Positions 31,745-43,912 of a DNA stretch of 64,000 nucleotides are shown here, one piece after another. The notes beneath the pieces are model-generated. The model had not been told where the DNA came from and did not search any database. It saw nothing but the letters and a program-made list of their open reading frames with translations. Numbering within the stretch: the stretch's first letter is position 1; the number at the start of each line of letters is the position of its first letter. A program made the translations under genes and the position numbers. Source of the stretch: Phymorhynchus buccinoides (lineage: Eukaryota; Mollusca; Gastropoda; Neogastropoda; Raphitomidae); contig CM065695.1 in the NCBI GenBank assembly GCA_017654935.2, positions 24,861,387-24,925,386 of the forward strand. Direction: 5' to 3'.

Positions 31745-32453
31745 TTTTTTCTGTCTGTCCCAAGGATATCTCCCGAACCGCTTGACCGAATCGCGTCAAA
31801 TTATGTGTGAAGGTGTGCCTACTTAATAGAAAGAGATCGGCGCAAACCATTTTGCCGTCGTGACCTTGACCTTGACGTACGACCTTGAAAACCGAAAATC
31901 TATTTTTAGCCATATCTCGGGCCACATAGGATGTTGAAACTTGGTATGAAGGTGGTTTGGCTTATGCCCGTTCTGATGATGGCATACCGATCAAGGTCAA
32001 GGTCAAGGTAAAAAAGATCGCTGGAGCCTGAAAATCGGAGGGTCATTTTTTTCTCCTTCTGTCTTTCCCAAGGATATCTTTCGAACGGGTTGACAGAATC
32101 ACGTCAAATTGTGTGTGCTGGTGTGTCACCATGAGAGGAAGGAATCCGCGCAAACCATATTGCCGTCGTGACCTTGACCTTGGCGTACGACCTTGAAAAC
32201 CGAAAATCTTTCAGGGGCCATAACTCCCACACCGTTAGTGTTAGAGTCTTCAAATTTGGCATGAAGGTACTTTGGCTTATGCCCGTTCTGATGGTGGCAT
32301 ACCGATCAAGGTCAAGGTCACGGTCCGGGAGATCCGTAGGCCTTGAAAGTGGTAGGGGTTTACACATTGGGTTTTAAACCATATTTTCCACATTGGTACT
32401 TGACAGAAGCGCTTCAGATTGTGTGTGGTACTGTATACCCTAGAGAAGAAAAC
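31745..32453. repeat. Tandem CAAGGTCA-type repeat units
   Basis: Two diverged ~300-bp units (31745-32035 and 32048-32330) and part of a third. Each has 'cccaaggatatct', 'gtcaaatt(a/g)tgtgtg', 'gccgtcgtgaccttgacctt' and, at its end, 'ataccgatcaaggtcaaggt'. Frames are repeat-derived. Confidence 0.75.
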
Positions 32454-32692
32454 ATCCGAGCATAAATTATCACCATGCTGACCTTGACCTTGAAGTGTGA
32501 CCTTGAAAACCGAAATTTCCTTCTTTGCGCTATATGTTTCTTCTTCAAGCTGTATCTCGTGAACTAGAAGACAGAATCCCTTCCAATTTTGTGTCAGGAT
32601 GTGACACTCTACGGGGTGTCGCAAGTGCGTGGCATTGCTGGTGACGGACATGTCTGCCGCTCGGCGACGCCCTTGTTCGGGGTTGCTATAGG
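32454..32692. repeat. CAAGGTCA-type dispersed repeat, copy B start
   Basis: Counterpart of 1-239. It continues without a break from the tandem units on its left, so the sequence that probably precedes copy A outside the window can be predicted from here. Confidence 0.6.
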
Positions 32693-33864
32693 CCCTATCA
32701 TTCGGGGGCGAATTTTTGCTTATCTTCATTGCATAAGAAACCGTTGTTGCTATGTCATTTGGGAGCGAGTTTCTGCTTATGTTCATTGTATAATAAACTG
32801 TTGTTGCTATATCATTCGGGGGCAAGTTTCTGCTTATATCCATTGTATAAATTATAATAATAATAGACCGTTGTTGCTATATAATTCAGGGGCAAGTTTC
32901 TGCTTATATCTATTGCATAATAAACCGTTGTTGCTATATCATTCGGGGACACGTTTCTGCTTATATCCATTGCATAATAAACCGTTGTTGCTATATCATT
33001 CGGACACGAGTTTCTGCTTATATATCCATTTTATAAATTATAATAATAATAGACCGTTGTTGCTATATCATTCGGGGGCAAGTTTCTGCTTATATCCATA
33101 ATATAATAAACAGTTGTTGCTATATCATTCGGGGGCATGTTTCTGCTTATATCCATTGTATAATAAACCGTTGTTGCTATATCATTCGGGGGCAAGTTTC
33201 TGCTTATATCCATTGTATAATAAACCGTTGTTGCTATATCATTTGGGGGCAAGTTTCTGTTTGCATCCATTGTATAATAAACCGTCGTTGCTATATCATT
33301 CGGGGATGAGTTTCTGCTTATATCCATTGTATAATAAACCGTTGTTGCTATATCATTTGGGGGCAAGTTTCTGCTTATATCCATAATATAATAAACCGTT
33401 GTTGCTATATCATTCGGGGGCAAGATTCTGCTTATATTGATAATATAATAAACAGTTGTTGCTATATCATTCGGGGGCAAGTTTCTGCTTGTATCCATTG
33501 TATAATAAACCGTTGTTGATATATCATTCGGGAACGAGTTTCTGCTTGTATCCATAATATAATAAACTGTTGTTGCTATATCATTCGGGAACGAGTTTCT
33601 GCTTGTATCCATAATCTAATAAACCGTTGTTGCTATATCATTTGGAGGCAAGTTTCTGCTTGTATCCATAGTATAATAAACCGTTGTTGCTATGTCATTT
33701 GGGGGCGAGTTTCTGCTTGTATCCATAGTAAAATAAACCGTTGTTGCTATGTCATTCGAACGGGGGTGAGTTTCTGCTTATATCCATTGTATAATAAACC
33801 GTTGTTGCTATATCATTCAGGGGCAACTTTCTGCTTATATCCATTGTAAAATAAACCGTTGTTG
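32693..33864. repeat. 57-bp minisatellite, copy B
   Basis: Same array as 240-1411, with the same unit order and only a few base changes. The unit number is unchanged between copies, unlike the dinucleotide tracts, so this array is much more stable. Confidence 0.9.
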
Positions 33865-34192
33865 ATAGAAGCGGAGCGGATTAGTGGGTGGGGTGGGGAT
33901 TTGATTTTGATTTTTTTTATGTGCGCATGGGCGTACGCGAGTGTGTGTCGTTTCTCTTCATTTGCATTCATTTTCAATTATTATTTTTAACGACGTCAAT
34001 ATGTTGGCCTTAAGCTAGCGAGTGCGTGTGTTTTCATTTTTTCTTCCGTTTGCATCTGTTATTATCTCTTATTGTGCATGTGTATATTTATATGTATCTT
34101 ATATGATCTGTATGTCCTGGTGTTCTATTGTGTATTTAAATAGTAGTATTACGTGCCTGTATTATCATGTTCATGTGTGTTTTGTATATGCG

Positions 34193-34280
34193 TTGTATCT
34201 GTAAGGCGCTTTGAGCTGTTGCCAGGATACTGCGCCATATAAATGTTATTAATTATTATTATTATTATTATTATTATTAT
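34193..34280 (+). repeat. SINE/LINE-type 3' tail ending in (ATT)n, copy B
   Basis: Same module as 1740-1826, with the same (ATT)n end. Confidence 0.55.
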
Positions 34281-34727
34281 CATTCGGGGGCGAGTTTCTG
34301 CTTGTATCCATAGTAAAATAATCCGTTGTTGCTATGCCATTCAGGGATTAGTTTCTGCTTGTATCCATTGTATAATTGTGACAGAGTGACCTATAGTAGT
34401 CTACTCGTCACTATATAATTATACAGAACAGACGGCGCCATTGCGCTATTTTTAGACATCGCCACTGTTGCCATGTCAACAGACGACCCGATTGCGGTAG
34501 TTTTGACATCTATTGTTGCCGTGTCGGCGGACGACACGATTGCGTTGTCTCCTTTTGGTCACGCGGGACCTTATGCAAATCAAACAGGTCACACGCCTTC
34601 ATTCAAACGAAGGCAGGCTATCAATTCAAATCCTAAGCCTGTTAATAAACTTATATTTTAGCCTCTCCCCCTCTTTTATTTTCATATTAATAAAAGCTTA
34701 TCATAGCTAAGTAGGCCTATATGTAAT

Positions 34728-35178
34728 TTAGTTCACTAGTCTGTCAATTACGGCCTCAAACTGCCGATATCTCTCATATAGGCTTATAGCTCACGATTTA
34801 TTCTGTTAAATTACATCACTCGCCCTTGCATAGAAATCATTTTGTTTATTATCAAGGTTTCCCTTTCGCCTTTCTAGCAAGAAAGCGCTTTGATGTTAGA
34901 AATTAGCTTTAACAATATATATTTTACGTCAAACTTAACTTTTGACGAAACGTTGTACCGACGTCAGACAGTTCTTGTTGCCTGCTGCTACGCTAGCCAG
35001 CGACAGTGCGCGTGCACTAGCCAACAAGACGCACTTCTAACAAAGTTGTGTTTCTTTGTCACAATGAATGCTAATTATATTCTTACTGTGTCATCTAATA
35101 TAGTGACATAGTACATCAATATAAAGCTCTCATTACCCTCTTTTAATCAGTGCTAACTGATCAATACTAAGTATTATA
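34728..35178. repeat. Repeat X1, copy B
   Basis: Counterpart of 2276-2726, same boundaries, a few substitutions. Confidence 0.85.
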
Positions 35179-36154
35179 GTTATAGAGTTATTATTTTTTT
35201 TAGATGCTAGAACCCATTAAACTGGCTCTCAAAGTACCTAGTTTTCGCCTATTTTAATAGTCATAGTCTTATAACTTTTTATCTCCATTTGTATCAGATT
35301 GTAGCTGGGTTCGCACCCTTTATTTTGATATGTTTCATGTGTTGCTTGGTTAAACCATTGCAGAGATACATTGTGTTATTCAATTGTAAACAAACACAGA
35401 TTCGGTATAAAACATATAGCTTAACAGAGCCGATTTGGTCTCAATCATGTGATGCAGACTTGGCAACTCGGACTGACCTATATAATTCAAATTTGACCGC
35501 GGCTAGTCAGTGTGTGCGTCAGTCGACAAAGCCGAGTATAGGCGAGAGCCTATGCGGCATGCAGCCACTCTGCGTGATGTGCATACATGTGCCTAACTGT
35601 GTGGTCAATAGCCTGCAATGTTTGAGCACTGACCTCTGCTCATAGCTGTAAGTAATCTAAAGCCAGTGTTTATTGTCTAGTTTGTTCTACTTTACAAACT
35701 GTTGTTTTACATGTTGTTTAGATTAATTAGTGATTTAACTTTGTCACTGTACTACTTTCACGGAACGGAAAACTGTCTGCTATTCCCGTCACCGAACCAT
35801 TGTGACGTCAGTTCATTCATAAACATGTTCATGTTGTTGAGAGACTGAAAATTAGAACATTCCGATCGTTCTGTTCCATCCTCACATCCACTCATGTGTG
35901 ATGTCGATTTACTTTGTAAACAATGTAAGGGCCTTTTGCCTATATTTATATTGTTGTTTAATAAGCCTATCTTGCTCATTTCCATGCTATTAATATTATT
36001 GATCTAGGCCTATGCCATGCTATGTGTGTAGGCGCACTGTTTCAGCCATATGTCTACTATTAGCAAAGACTGTACAGGGGAAGACAGAGTACTTATAAAG
36101 TACGGCGATCCGGGCTGATAGAGTTATCGTTAGTGCGTGCGTTACACCACAACA

Positions 36155-36244
36155 ATGGCGGCTATCCAAAGACTCAGACTGGAATTTGAAGCGAGAATTC
36201 AACTGGCCTATCGACGTTTTTTTAAATACCAGATTCAAAGTTGA
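36155..36244 (+). CDS. Candidate short 5' exon, 29 codons, copy B
   Basis: Identical in sequence to 3695-3784, including the seven-T run, the TATA-like box and the splice-donor-like site. Two identical copies say little, because the whole block is near-identical. Confidence 0.2.
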   Translation: MAAIQRLRLEFEARIQLAYRRFFKYQIQS

Positions 36245-36949
36245 GCGCATGGACAAACCTTTTCCGTGTTCCTGAAGACAAAGAAAGGTAAGAAAGCTGC
36301 AAATACGGCCAGAAAATCTATGAAACGGTAACAACCAGTGTTAGATTTCTGCTGATGTTCATGTGTTAGGCCTACTTACTAACTTAGGTCTTAGTAGGCC
36401 TACAATAGTATTTAGTAGACTTTTCTCTTCCTTTACTTCAAGCGACCACAATCATTTGCTGATTATTCTGTCATTGTAAGTTCAGTGGGGTCTAGGAACA
36501 TATGCGCAGAATACTTCAGCCCTAATCTATAGGTAAAGGTAAGAAGAAGAGAGAGAAAGGGGGGGGGGGGGGATGGGCAGATTATTCTACGTGACCCAGC
36601 CAGTCAGGGACTTAGCAATGTCTTTGTTAGAGATAGGCCATAGGGACAATATCAGCCATCAAGCTTTAAAAAGTATCTTCAACATTTAGAACCAAGAACA
36701 TCTGTAGATCGTCCTTCGTGCGCGATTTATTTAGATCTAAATACAGGTCTACCAGAACCCAAGTCAAGGCGTCGCCATCGTGAATAGAGTATAGTATTCG
36801 CGATTAGCTACGGTCAAGGCCTGTGGTATATTTTAGACTGTTCGAGTTTATAGTTTAGATCTAGGTGAGTTGGTCCTCTCTTTCTCCGAGTTTAGTTTAG
36901 ATCTAGGTGAGTTGGTCTTCTCTCTCTCTCTGTGTTAAATATACAGTAT

Positions 36950-36950
<1 letters not shown>

Positions 36951-37007
<57 letters not shown>
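36951..37007. repeat. (AC)n microsatellite, copy B
   Basis: Counterpart of 4495-4553, length-polymorphic. Confidence 0.95.
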
Positions 37008-37008
<1 letters not shown>

Positions 37009-38120
37009 CGTGATCTGTTAAATTCTAGTTCAATGCATTTGAGACACTGTTATGGCCTGCAAAAAAAAAAAAATCTTTTCATGGTTATTACGTTTTGAAC
37101 GGCTTGTTACAGATTTAATTAAACGTTTTACGTCACTACTGTAGTGAAACATGACATAATCTGTGTGCGCAAGCATGCGATTGTCTGTGTGTGTCAGGAT
37201 TGTCTGTGGGTTCGATGATGAGTTACGTACCCCCCGCAAAAAAAAGAAAGAAAAAAGGCCGTGAAGGTAGTTTCCGGAACACCACCCACCCCCGTTCCTG
37301 ATATAATGTACAGCGGCTCGCGACAGGTGTGTTTGAGTGCAATGTGGAACCCCCCACCCCGAATCTGGTCCGCCCCTGGTGCGTGTGTTTATTGTAATGC
37401 ATAGATCTAATGTAGTGTGTCATTTTTTTTAATGTGCCCATTCCTCAGCTTGTGTACCCAGGTGTGTACTTTAAGCACTGGTATGCTTAGTCTTACTGAT
37501 TACTGCAAGAGCCTTAACATTTTCCTATTCAATTGTTTCGGGACAGTTTGTCGTATCATTTTTCGAACCTCTATAATCACTGTTCTCTCCCTCGGTCTCT
37601 CTCTCTGTGCGTGTGTGTGCATGTATGTGCGCGCGCGTGTTTGTGTGTGCAGGAGGAACACTGGAAGATGTTTACCCTGAGAACAGGCCTACTTCCACAT
37701 ATTCCACCGATGTGCTGAGCTGTCCTTGATGGCCCGAGTCAAGTGTAGTGATATCAGCACCCGTGTCCGAACAGCTTTTATTGGATTGATTTTGAATTGC
37801 TGCGTCATTAAAGAATATCCCGGTTAACCATTTATCTCTGTAATATCGGGAATTGAATGTGCACAAAGAAAGAACTCGGAACTTGGAAATATTTTAATGA
37901 TTTAGGCCAACAGCCCCTATCATGACAAGAAAACACAAAACATGCACAGCAGCAACTATTTATCGTTTTCAATATGAACACACACACACACACACACGCC
38001 ATAACACCTTCCTTACGCACGCACATATACGCACACCCTCACACACACACACACACACACGCATCGACACTTACACACGCACACGCATAAAAAGCACGCT
38101 CACATAATTATACGCACGCA

Positions 38121-38162
<42 letters not shown>

Positions 38163-38956
38163 ATGTGTGTGTGTGTGTGTGTGCAAGGCCATATTGTATA
38201 TGAATTTGCCACATACCTTCAGACCAAACACCGTTTTTACACATTCCTTTATTAGATCTTGAAGCCATATAAAATAGAAGTGGACTTATGGTCAAACTGT
38301 GAGTTTTTCTCTTATTTATTTGTACCGTTATTGCGTATGGGAATCACAAACATTTATGAATAAAGATAGCCTATGCCTGGATGTTATTAAAACTTTGAAA
38401 AAGAATTTCGAAAACGAATGGTTATAAGAGAAAAGGAATAAATGTGTATTCTATAAAAACTATAAAACAGTTTGAGAGAAAAACATTTCAGTCAATTACC
38501 ATGCATGTATGCAATTTCATTAATCAAATGCAAATGTAATAATCATTGTCTCCCTGTTGAAACAGGCAGTAAAAATGGTATCCGAATATAAAAAAGAACC
38601 AGTAGAAAATGCAATAGAAATACTTTAGGTGATAGTAATGGCGGTTTAGTCCCGCTTTTGTGATCAAGACTAACTGCTTCTGTCTAAGGAACTGACCCAC
38701 TATTTTCCCTGAAACTTTTTTTTAGTATTGGAATATCATAGCTACAGCTACAGAGCAATAAATATGTCCCTTATTATATTTATTTAAGCAAAAATAGCAA
38801 GGCATATAGTCTAAAGTATATTTAATAACATCGATTTCTTGTCTACTTCTTTGTTGAAATGAAACCATCTGAAAGCTTTCATGAGATCAAAGATTAATTT
38901 GTGCAAGGCATCCCCACTATAAACAATGTTTACCCAAGTGGTCTGGAATGGCACCC

Positions 38957-39005
<49 letters not shown>

Positions 39006-39878
39006 AGCCTTCATGTGTACACACACTGTTTATTGTCATTTTAAAGTTAAAAATCGAAAACGACTTCATAATAATACAAAAGAAAGTCAGTTTTTTTGTC
39101 TACTGATGAACAATCAAATCGAATGTCATGTCTTTTCTATCACAGAAAATTTTGCTTTATGACAATGCTGTCAAAATGAAAGAAGTCCTTTCCTAACAAT
39201 GTAATGAAAATGCAACAATTGTTTCCCTTTGCTGATGTTTCATTCAAAATGCAATTCACTTCCATTTCTGACGATTCAATCAAAATACAAGTCATGTCTT
39301 TTTCCAAATATTCAATGAAAATGTAAGACATTTTTTTTATGATTCAAGCAATCTATGGTGTGCTAATTCATCCCTTTGGCTCACTTAAGGTATCGTCTAA
39401 GTGCACGGGCACACAGGGCCCCGGTTTATCGTGTCCTCCGAAAGACTAAACGTTAAGACCGTAAAGCCTAGTGTAAAGTGAAACGTGAGAGGAAAAATCA
39501 CCAGTATCCAGGTTCAAACTCGGGTTTTCTGTACACAATATAATGTACTTTTACATTCACATTGTATTGTATTGCTTGCTCATTCAGTTGTAATGCTTGC
39601 TCACAACACACAAGTCATCAAGTTGGCTACCATTAAATTAGTTAAAAATCAGTCATCATACTACACAAAATAGCAAGAGAGTTATTTCTAAAATCTTTTT
39701 GACTCGATTATAAATACCGGTATGTGAACCGTTTAAAAAATAGCTGTCTATTTTGGTTGGCAGACTAACATTCCCGTGCGAAGTCATATCCTTTCAAAAT
39801 TAGAATGTAAATTGTTAATGATTACATTTTGTGGACTATGCAAACAGAATTTATGCCATTGAAATAATCTATATCAAC

Positions 39879-39881
<3 letters not shown>

Positions 39882-39951
<70 letters not shown>
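39882..39951. repeat. (CT)n microsatellite, copy B
   Basis: Counterpart of 7425-7483, expanded. Confidence 0.95.
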
Positions 39952-39953
<2 letters not shown>

Positions 39954-40338
39954 CCAAACAAGGCAATAAAAATATATATGATTCAATTTATTGTAAAGTA
40001 TTTAAAACAATTTAATTTTTATTCCTTTTCTAAATACAATATCAGAGATCCAAATATGGAATTAATTTTTTTTTTTTTAAATAGCCCATTGAAATAAGAC
40101 TTCCTTTTTATGAAATGAAGTAAAAACGCAACCAACAAAGCATTTACCCAATTATTTTGCATACTACCGAAATACTTTAGCCATGGAAACAAACATTTAA
40201 TATGATTAGAAAAGCAGTACACTGTCCCAGTTCCATGTCTCCTGCTTGAGCCATGGCACATCTACAGACAAAAGTCACAGCACTTTTTGTTTTGAATTGC
40301 GGAATCCAAGAAAGTTTTGTTCCATTATGACGTGACTG

Positions 40339-40647
40339 TCACGGGTGGAGAGATGTAGTTTGCTGTAGATGATGGAGAGATGTAGTTTTAGTCATAGATT
40401 TGCGTGGGGTGATTTCTTCTCGTGGAAATTGGCCCTGTTGCTGGCCATCTGGCGATTCAGCGCTGACCCCATGCCCAGCAGGTGTTGACTGTTCAATTTC
40501 ATCCTCAGCGTTGAACTGACTGGTGTCTGAGGACACAAAAACAGCAACACTGGTATTGGCGTAATACACTAGCACAACGCAATAGAGAAGTGCATTATTC
40601 TGCCCCTTGCTATCTAAATGCTGCATGACAAAACCGAGGTAATGCAT
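40339..40647 (-). CDS. Hypothetical frame or terminal exon, minus strand, copy B
   Basis: Translates identically to 7872-8180, with the same internal acceptor-like site. The identity reflects the block duplication and is not independent evidence of coding. Confidence 0.3.
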   Translation of the reverse strand: MHYLGFVMQHLDSKGQNNALLYCVVLVYYANTSVAVFVSSDTSQFNAEDEIEQSTPAGHGVSAESPDGQQQGQFPREEITPRKSMTKTTSLHHLQQTTSLHP

Positions 40648-41236
40648 TCCTGACTGGAATCTGAAGGATGGAGAAAATCAACATGTAGAAAGTTGATATT
40701 TAAACTGCAGCCACTACAGATATATTGCAGAATATTTAAACTGCAGCCACTACAGATATATTGCATGAATCCGAAAGATGGGGAAAATCAGCATCCAATA
40801 CATTGGTGTTAAAGGCTGCGGCCACTAGAGTACATTGCAGAAAGAAATATTAAATTTTATCCTGAATCTGAAAGATGAAAAAAAATACATTAGTATTTAG
40901 AATGCGGCTGTTACAGTACTTTGAAGAAAAAAACAGACTAAAAATGATATCCGTTGCAAGCATCTGGCAGCCTTGATTCGATATTGACAACAGTCTTCAT
41001 GCCTCAGACCACAGCCAAGAGGAATGCTCCTACACTAACGGTAGTGACATCGGCCACAGTGGAAGCCTTCAAAATACAGCTTCAACTTCTTCGTCCACAT
41101 ACTGCTTTTATACCCTCCTCTTTTTTACACTCACCTTGAAATACATGCACCGCCACCCCGTTTACCCCACAAAATTTCTTACACCATGTCGTCTCCCACC
41201 CCACCCAATAAACACACCACTTTCCACCCTTACAGA

Positions 41237-41467
41237 ACGCATAAAATACATAGCCCAAAATTTGAAGCGATTCTGTTCAGTAGTTCACGAGATACAGCTG
41301 AACTTTTATACAAACTTCCTTGCACCATGGTACACCACCACACAAAATTTGAAGCGATTCTGTTCACCAGTTCACGAGATAAAGCTGGGGGAAAATTACA
41401 TAGCCCAAAGAAGGAAATTTCGGTTTTCAAGGTCAAACTTGAAGGTCAAGGTCAGCACGGTGTTGAT
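41237..41467 (+). repeat. CAAGGTCA-type dispersed repeat, copy B
   Basis: Counterpart of 8770-9000, with a few substitutions. Confidence 0.65.
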
Positions 41468-41584
41468 TAACGAAAGGAAGCTTTCTTTTCAAGCTGTCTA
41501 CCCCTGTCTACCCCTCTGTCAATATTAATCATAATCCAAACAGTAGTTTTTAAGATAATACACAGACACACACACAGACCGATC

Positions 41585-41930
41585 GCATTAATTCTCGGTT
41601 AATTGTATTTTTTCCGTTTTTGCCTTTCTTACCATACATAAAGCTGTATTTTAGGAACCTTTTTAGCTAATAACCTTTTTGGAATACTAACCCTAGCCCT
41701 AAACCTAACCCTACCCCCCACCCTATAAGACGGAAAAACGCAACGAACCACAACTGTGGCAAATCGCGGTGTAATGCAGTACATAGTGGGGGGTAGGGTT
41801 AGGTTTGGGGCTAGGGTTAGGGCTCGGGTTAGTATTCCAAAAAGAGAATTAGCTGAAAATGTTCTTAAAATACAGCTTTATGTTTGGTAAGAAAGGCAAA
41901 AACGAAAAAATACAATTAACCGAGAAATGC
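41585..41930. mobile_element. Long inverted-repeat (foldback) element, copy B
   Basis: Counterpart of 9113-9458, same arms and loop, with single-base changes in the telomere-like hexamers. Confidence 0.8.
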
Positions 41931-42323
41931 AGGGGGGGGGGCACATCTTTAGCTTTACATCTTTTCATGTGAGATACCTGTACGGTTGAATTGGTTCTCT
42001 TCAAATTCATCTGCGCATATTACGTAGCGACAGCGTGCAGCTTCTTCTACGCCCATTTGAAGCAGATCTGTGCATCCCACGTTGTGGACCCATTTTCTAC
42101 AGATCTGTTTAAAAGAAAGTGCATAAAAGCATTACTGTTCGATATTTAACGTTATAGAGTATGCAAGTCAAAGCACATACTCAAATATCTACGCCCACAC
42201 ACGCGCGCGCGCCCACACTAGTGATCAAAATGTGTAAAGTAGCGACCAGCCCGTTTGTGATACATACACTAATACAGATCTAAATTTGATCCTACGCATA
42301 AAGATGCAAAAGAATGTTTCGTA

Positions 42324-42383
<60 letters not shown>

Positions 42384-42554
42384 ATCATGTTATATTTAGA
42401 TCTAGAAATTTTGTTCAGATCATAATCAAATCAATCAAATTTTCATTCAATATTTTTCACAAGCACACTGTTTCATTTCATAAAAGCACACTATTTCATT
42501 TGAAAATCACATTATAAATCGAAATTTCACTTGCCTTTCTTTGTCTTTGGGGAA

Positions 42555-42827
42555 AGCAAAGACTTAGACTGTACAGGGGAAGACAGAGTACTTGGGGCGA
42601 GCATTCCTGCAACTTGTTGAACACACTGCCCCTCCTCGTTTGCTCCATTCCGCCATGATCAAAGTGTAACTGACTAATGAAAAGATAACTCTCTCGGGTT
42701 TGAAAACAAGAGTTATGTATCCTAAATGAGTTACGTTTCAAAGGGACATAACCAGTGTTTCTGTCCTCACTACTCATATAGGGAAAAGAGACCGGATGTT
42801 TATCTTCCCCTATACAGTATCTTTGCT
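42555..42827. mobile_element. Small inverted-repeat element (MITE-like), copy B
   Basis: Counterpart of 10084-10356. Confidence 0.5.
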
Positions 42828-43056
42828 ATGTGTGTGTGTGTGCTAAGCCTACTGTAGTAGCCACATTTCACCACACACAGGCCTGTTATCTATTGTTGTG
42901 TGATAGCTATGTATTGTATGATTAGCTGTTGTTGTGTTAATACTGCTACTATAGTATTAATAAGGCATTCCCTTTTGATTGAGTTTCTTGCTACTTCAAC
43001 GACAAACTCAATAGGCCTACATTTGTCTTTAGTCAGTTTTCTACTAAAAAACGATC

Positions 43057-43484
43057 TTATTCAGCTTACTTTGATGTGTAGTCTATTTTTGGTAACATAG
43101 CATCTGATGATGTCAGTGTTAAAATACTTGGTTTGGGTTAACTCACATGAACTCAAATATTTGTGTATGAGTTAAGCAAGCATAGGGTCAGGTAAAACCG
43201 ACCTATGTTATGTTTCCAAACCCCAGCTAGGCTTGTGTCAATGTCAGTTTAATCATGCTATTTAAGTCATGCAGTGAGCTCCTTCCACTGTTGTGACTGT
43301 GTATTTCCTCATGTTATTGAACATTGAGTGCTATGGCACAAGGCCTACAATCATACCTAATCATTGTTATTTCTTGTTTATATTTATGTGTATATTTTGT
43401 ATCATTGCAGGATGTAATCTCTGCACTGTTTTCCTAGCTATCTTTCCCAGTACCCAAATAAACAAAAGCTAAAAGACTGTATGG
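43057..43484. repeat. Repeat Y1, copy B
   Basis: Counterpart of 10585-11012. Confidence 0.85.
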
Positions 43485-43912
43485 TTAGTTCACTAGTCTG
43501 TCAATTACGGCCTCAAACTGCCGATATCTCTCATAATAGGCTTATAGCTAACGATTTATTCTGTTAAATTACATCACTCGTCCTTGCATAGAAACCTTTT
43601 TGTTTATTATCAAGGTTTCCCTTTCGCCTTTCTAGCAAGAAAGCGCTTTGATGTAATACATTAGTATTAACAATATATATTTTACGTCAAACTTAACTTT
43701 TGACGAAACGTTGTACCGACGTCAGACAGTTCTTGTTGCCTGCTGCTACACTAGCCAGACAGTCGCGCTTCTAACAAAGTTGTGTTTCTTTGTCACAATG
43801 AATGCTAATTATATTGTTATTGTGTCATCTAATGTAGTGACATAGTACATCAATATAAAGCTATCATTACCCTCTTTTAATCAGTACTAACTGATCAATG
43901 CTAAGTATTATA
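43485..43912. repeat. Repeat X2, copy B
   Basis: Counterpart of 11013-11440. One patch near 43654-43668 differs from copy A by several clustered bases. Confidence 0.85.
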
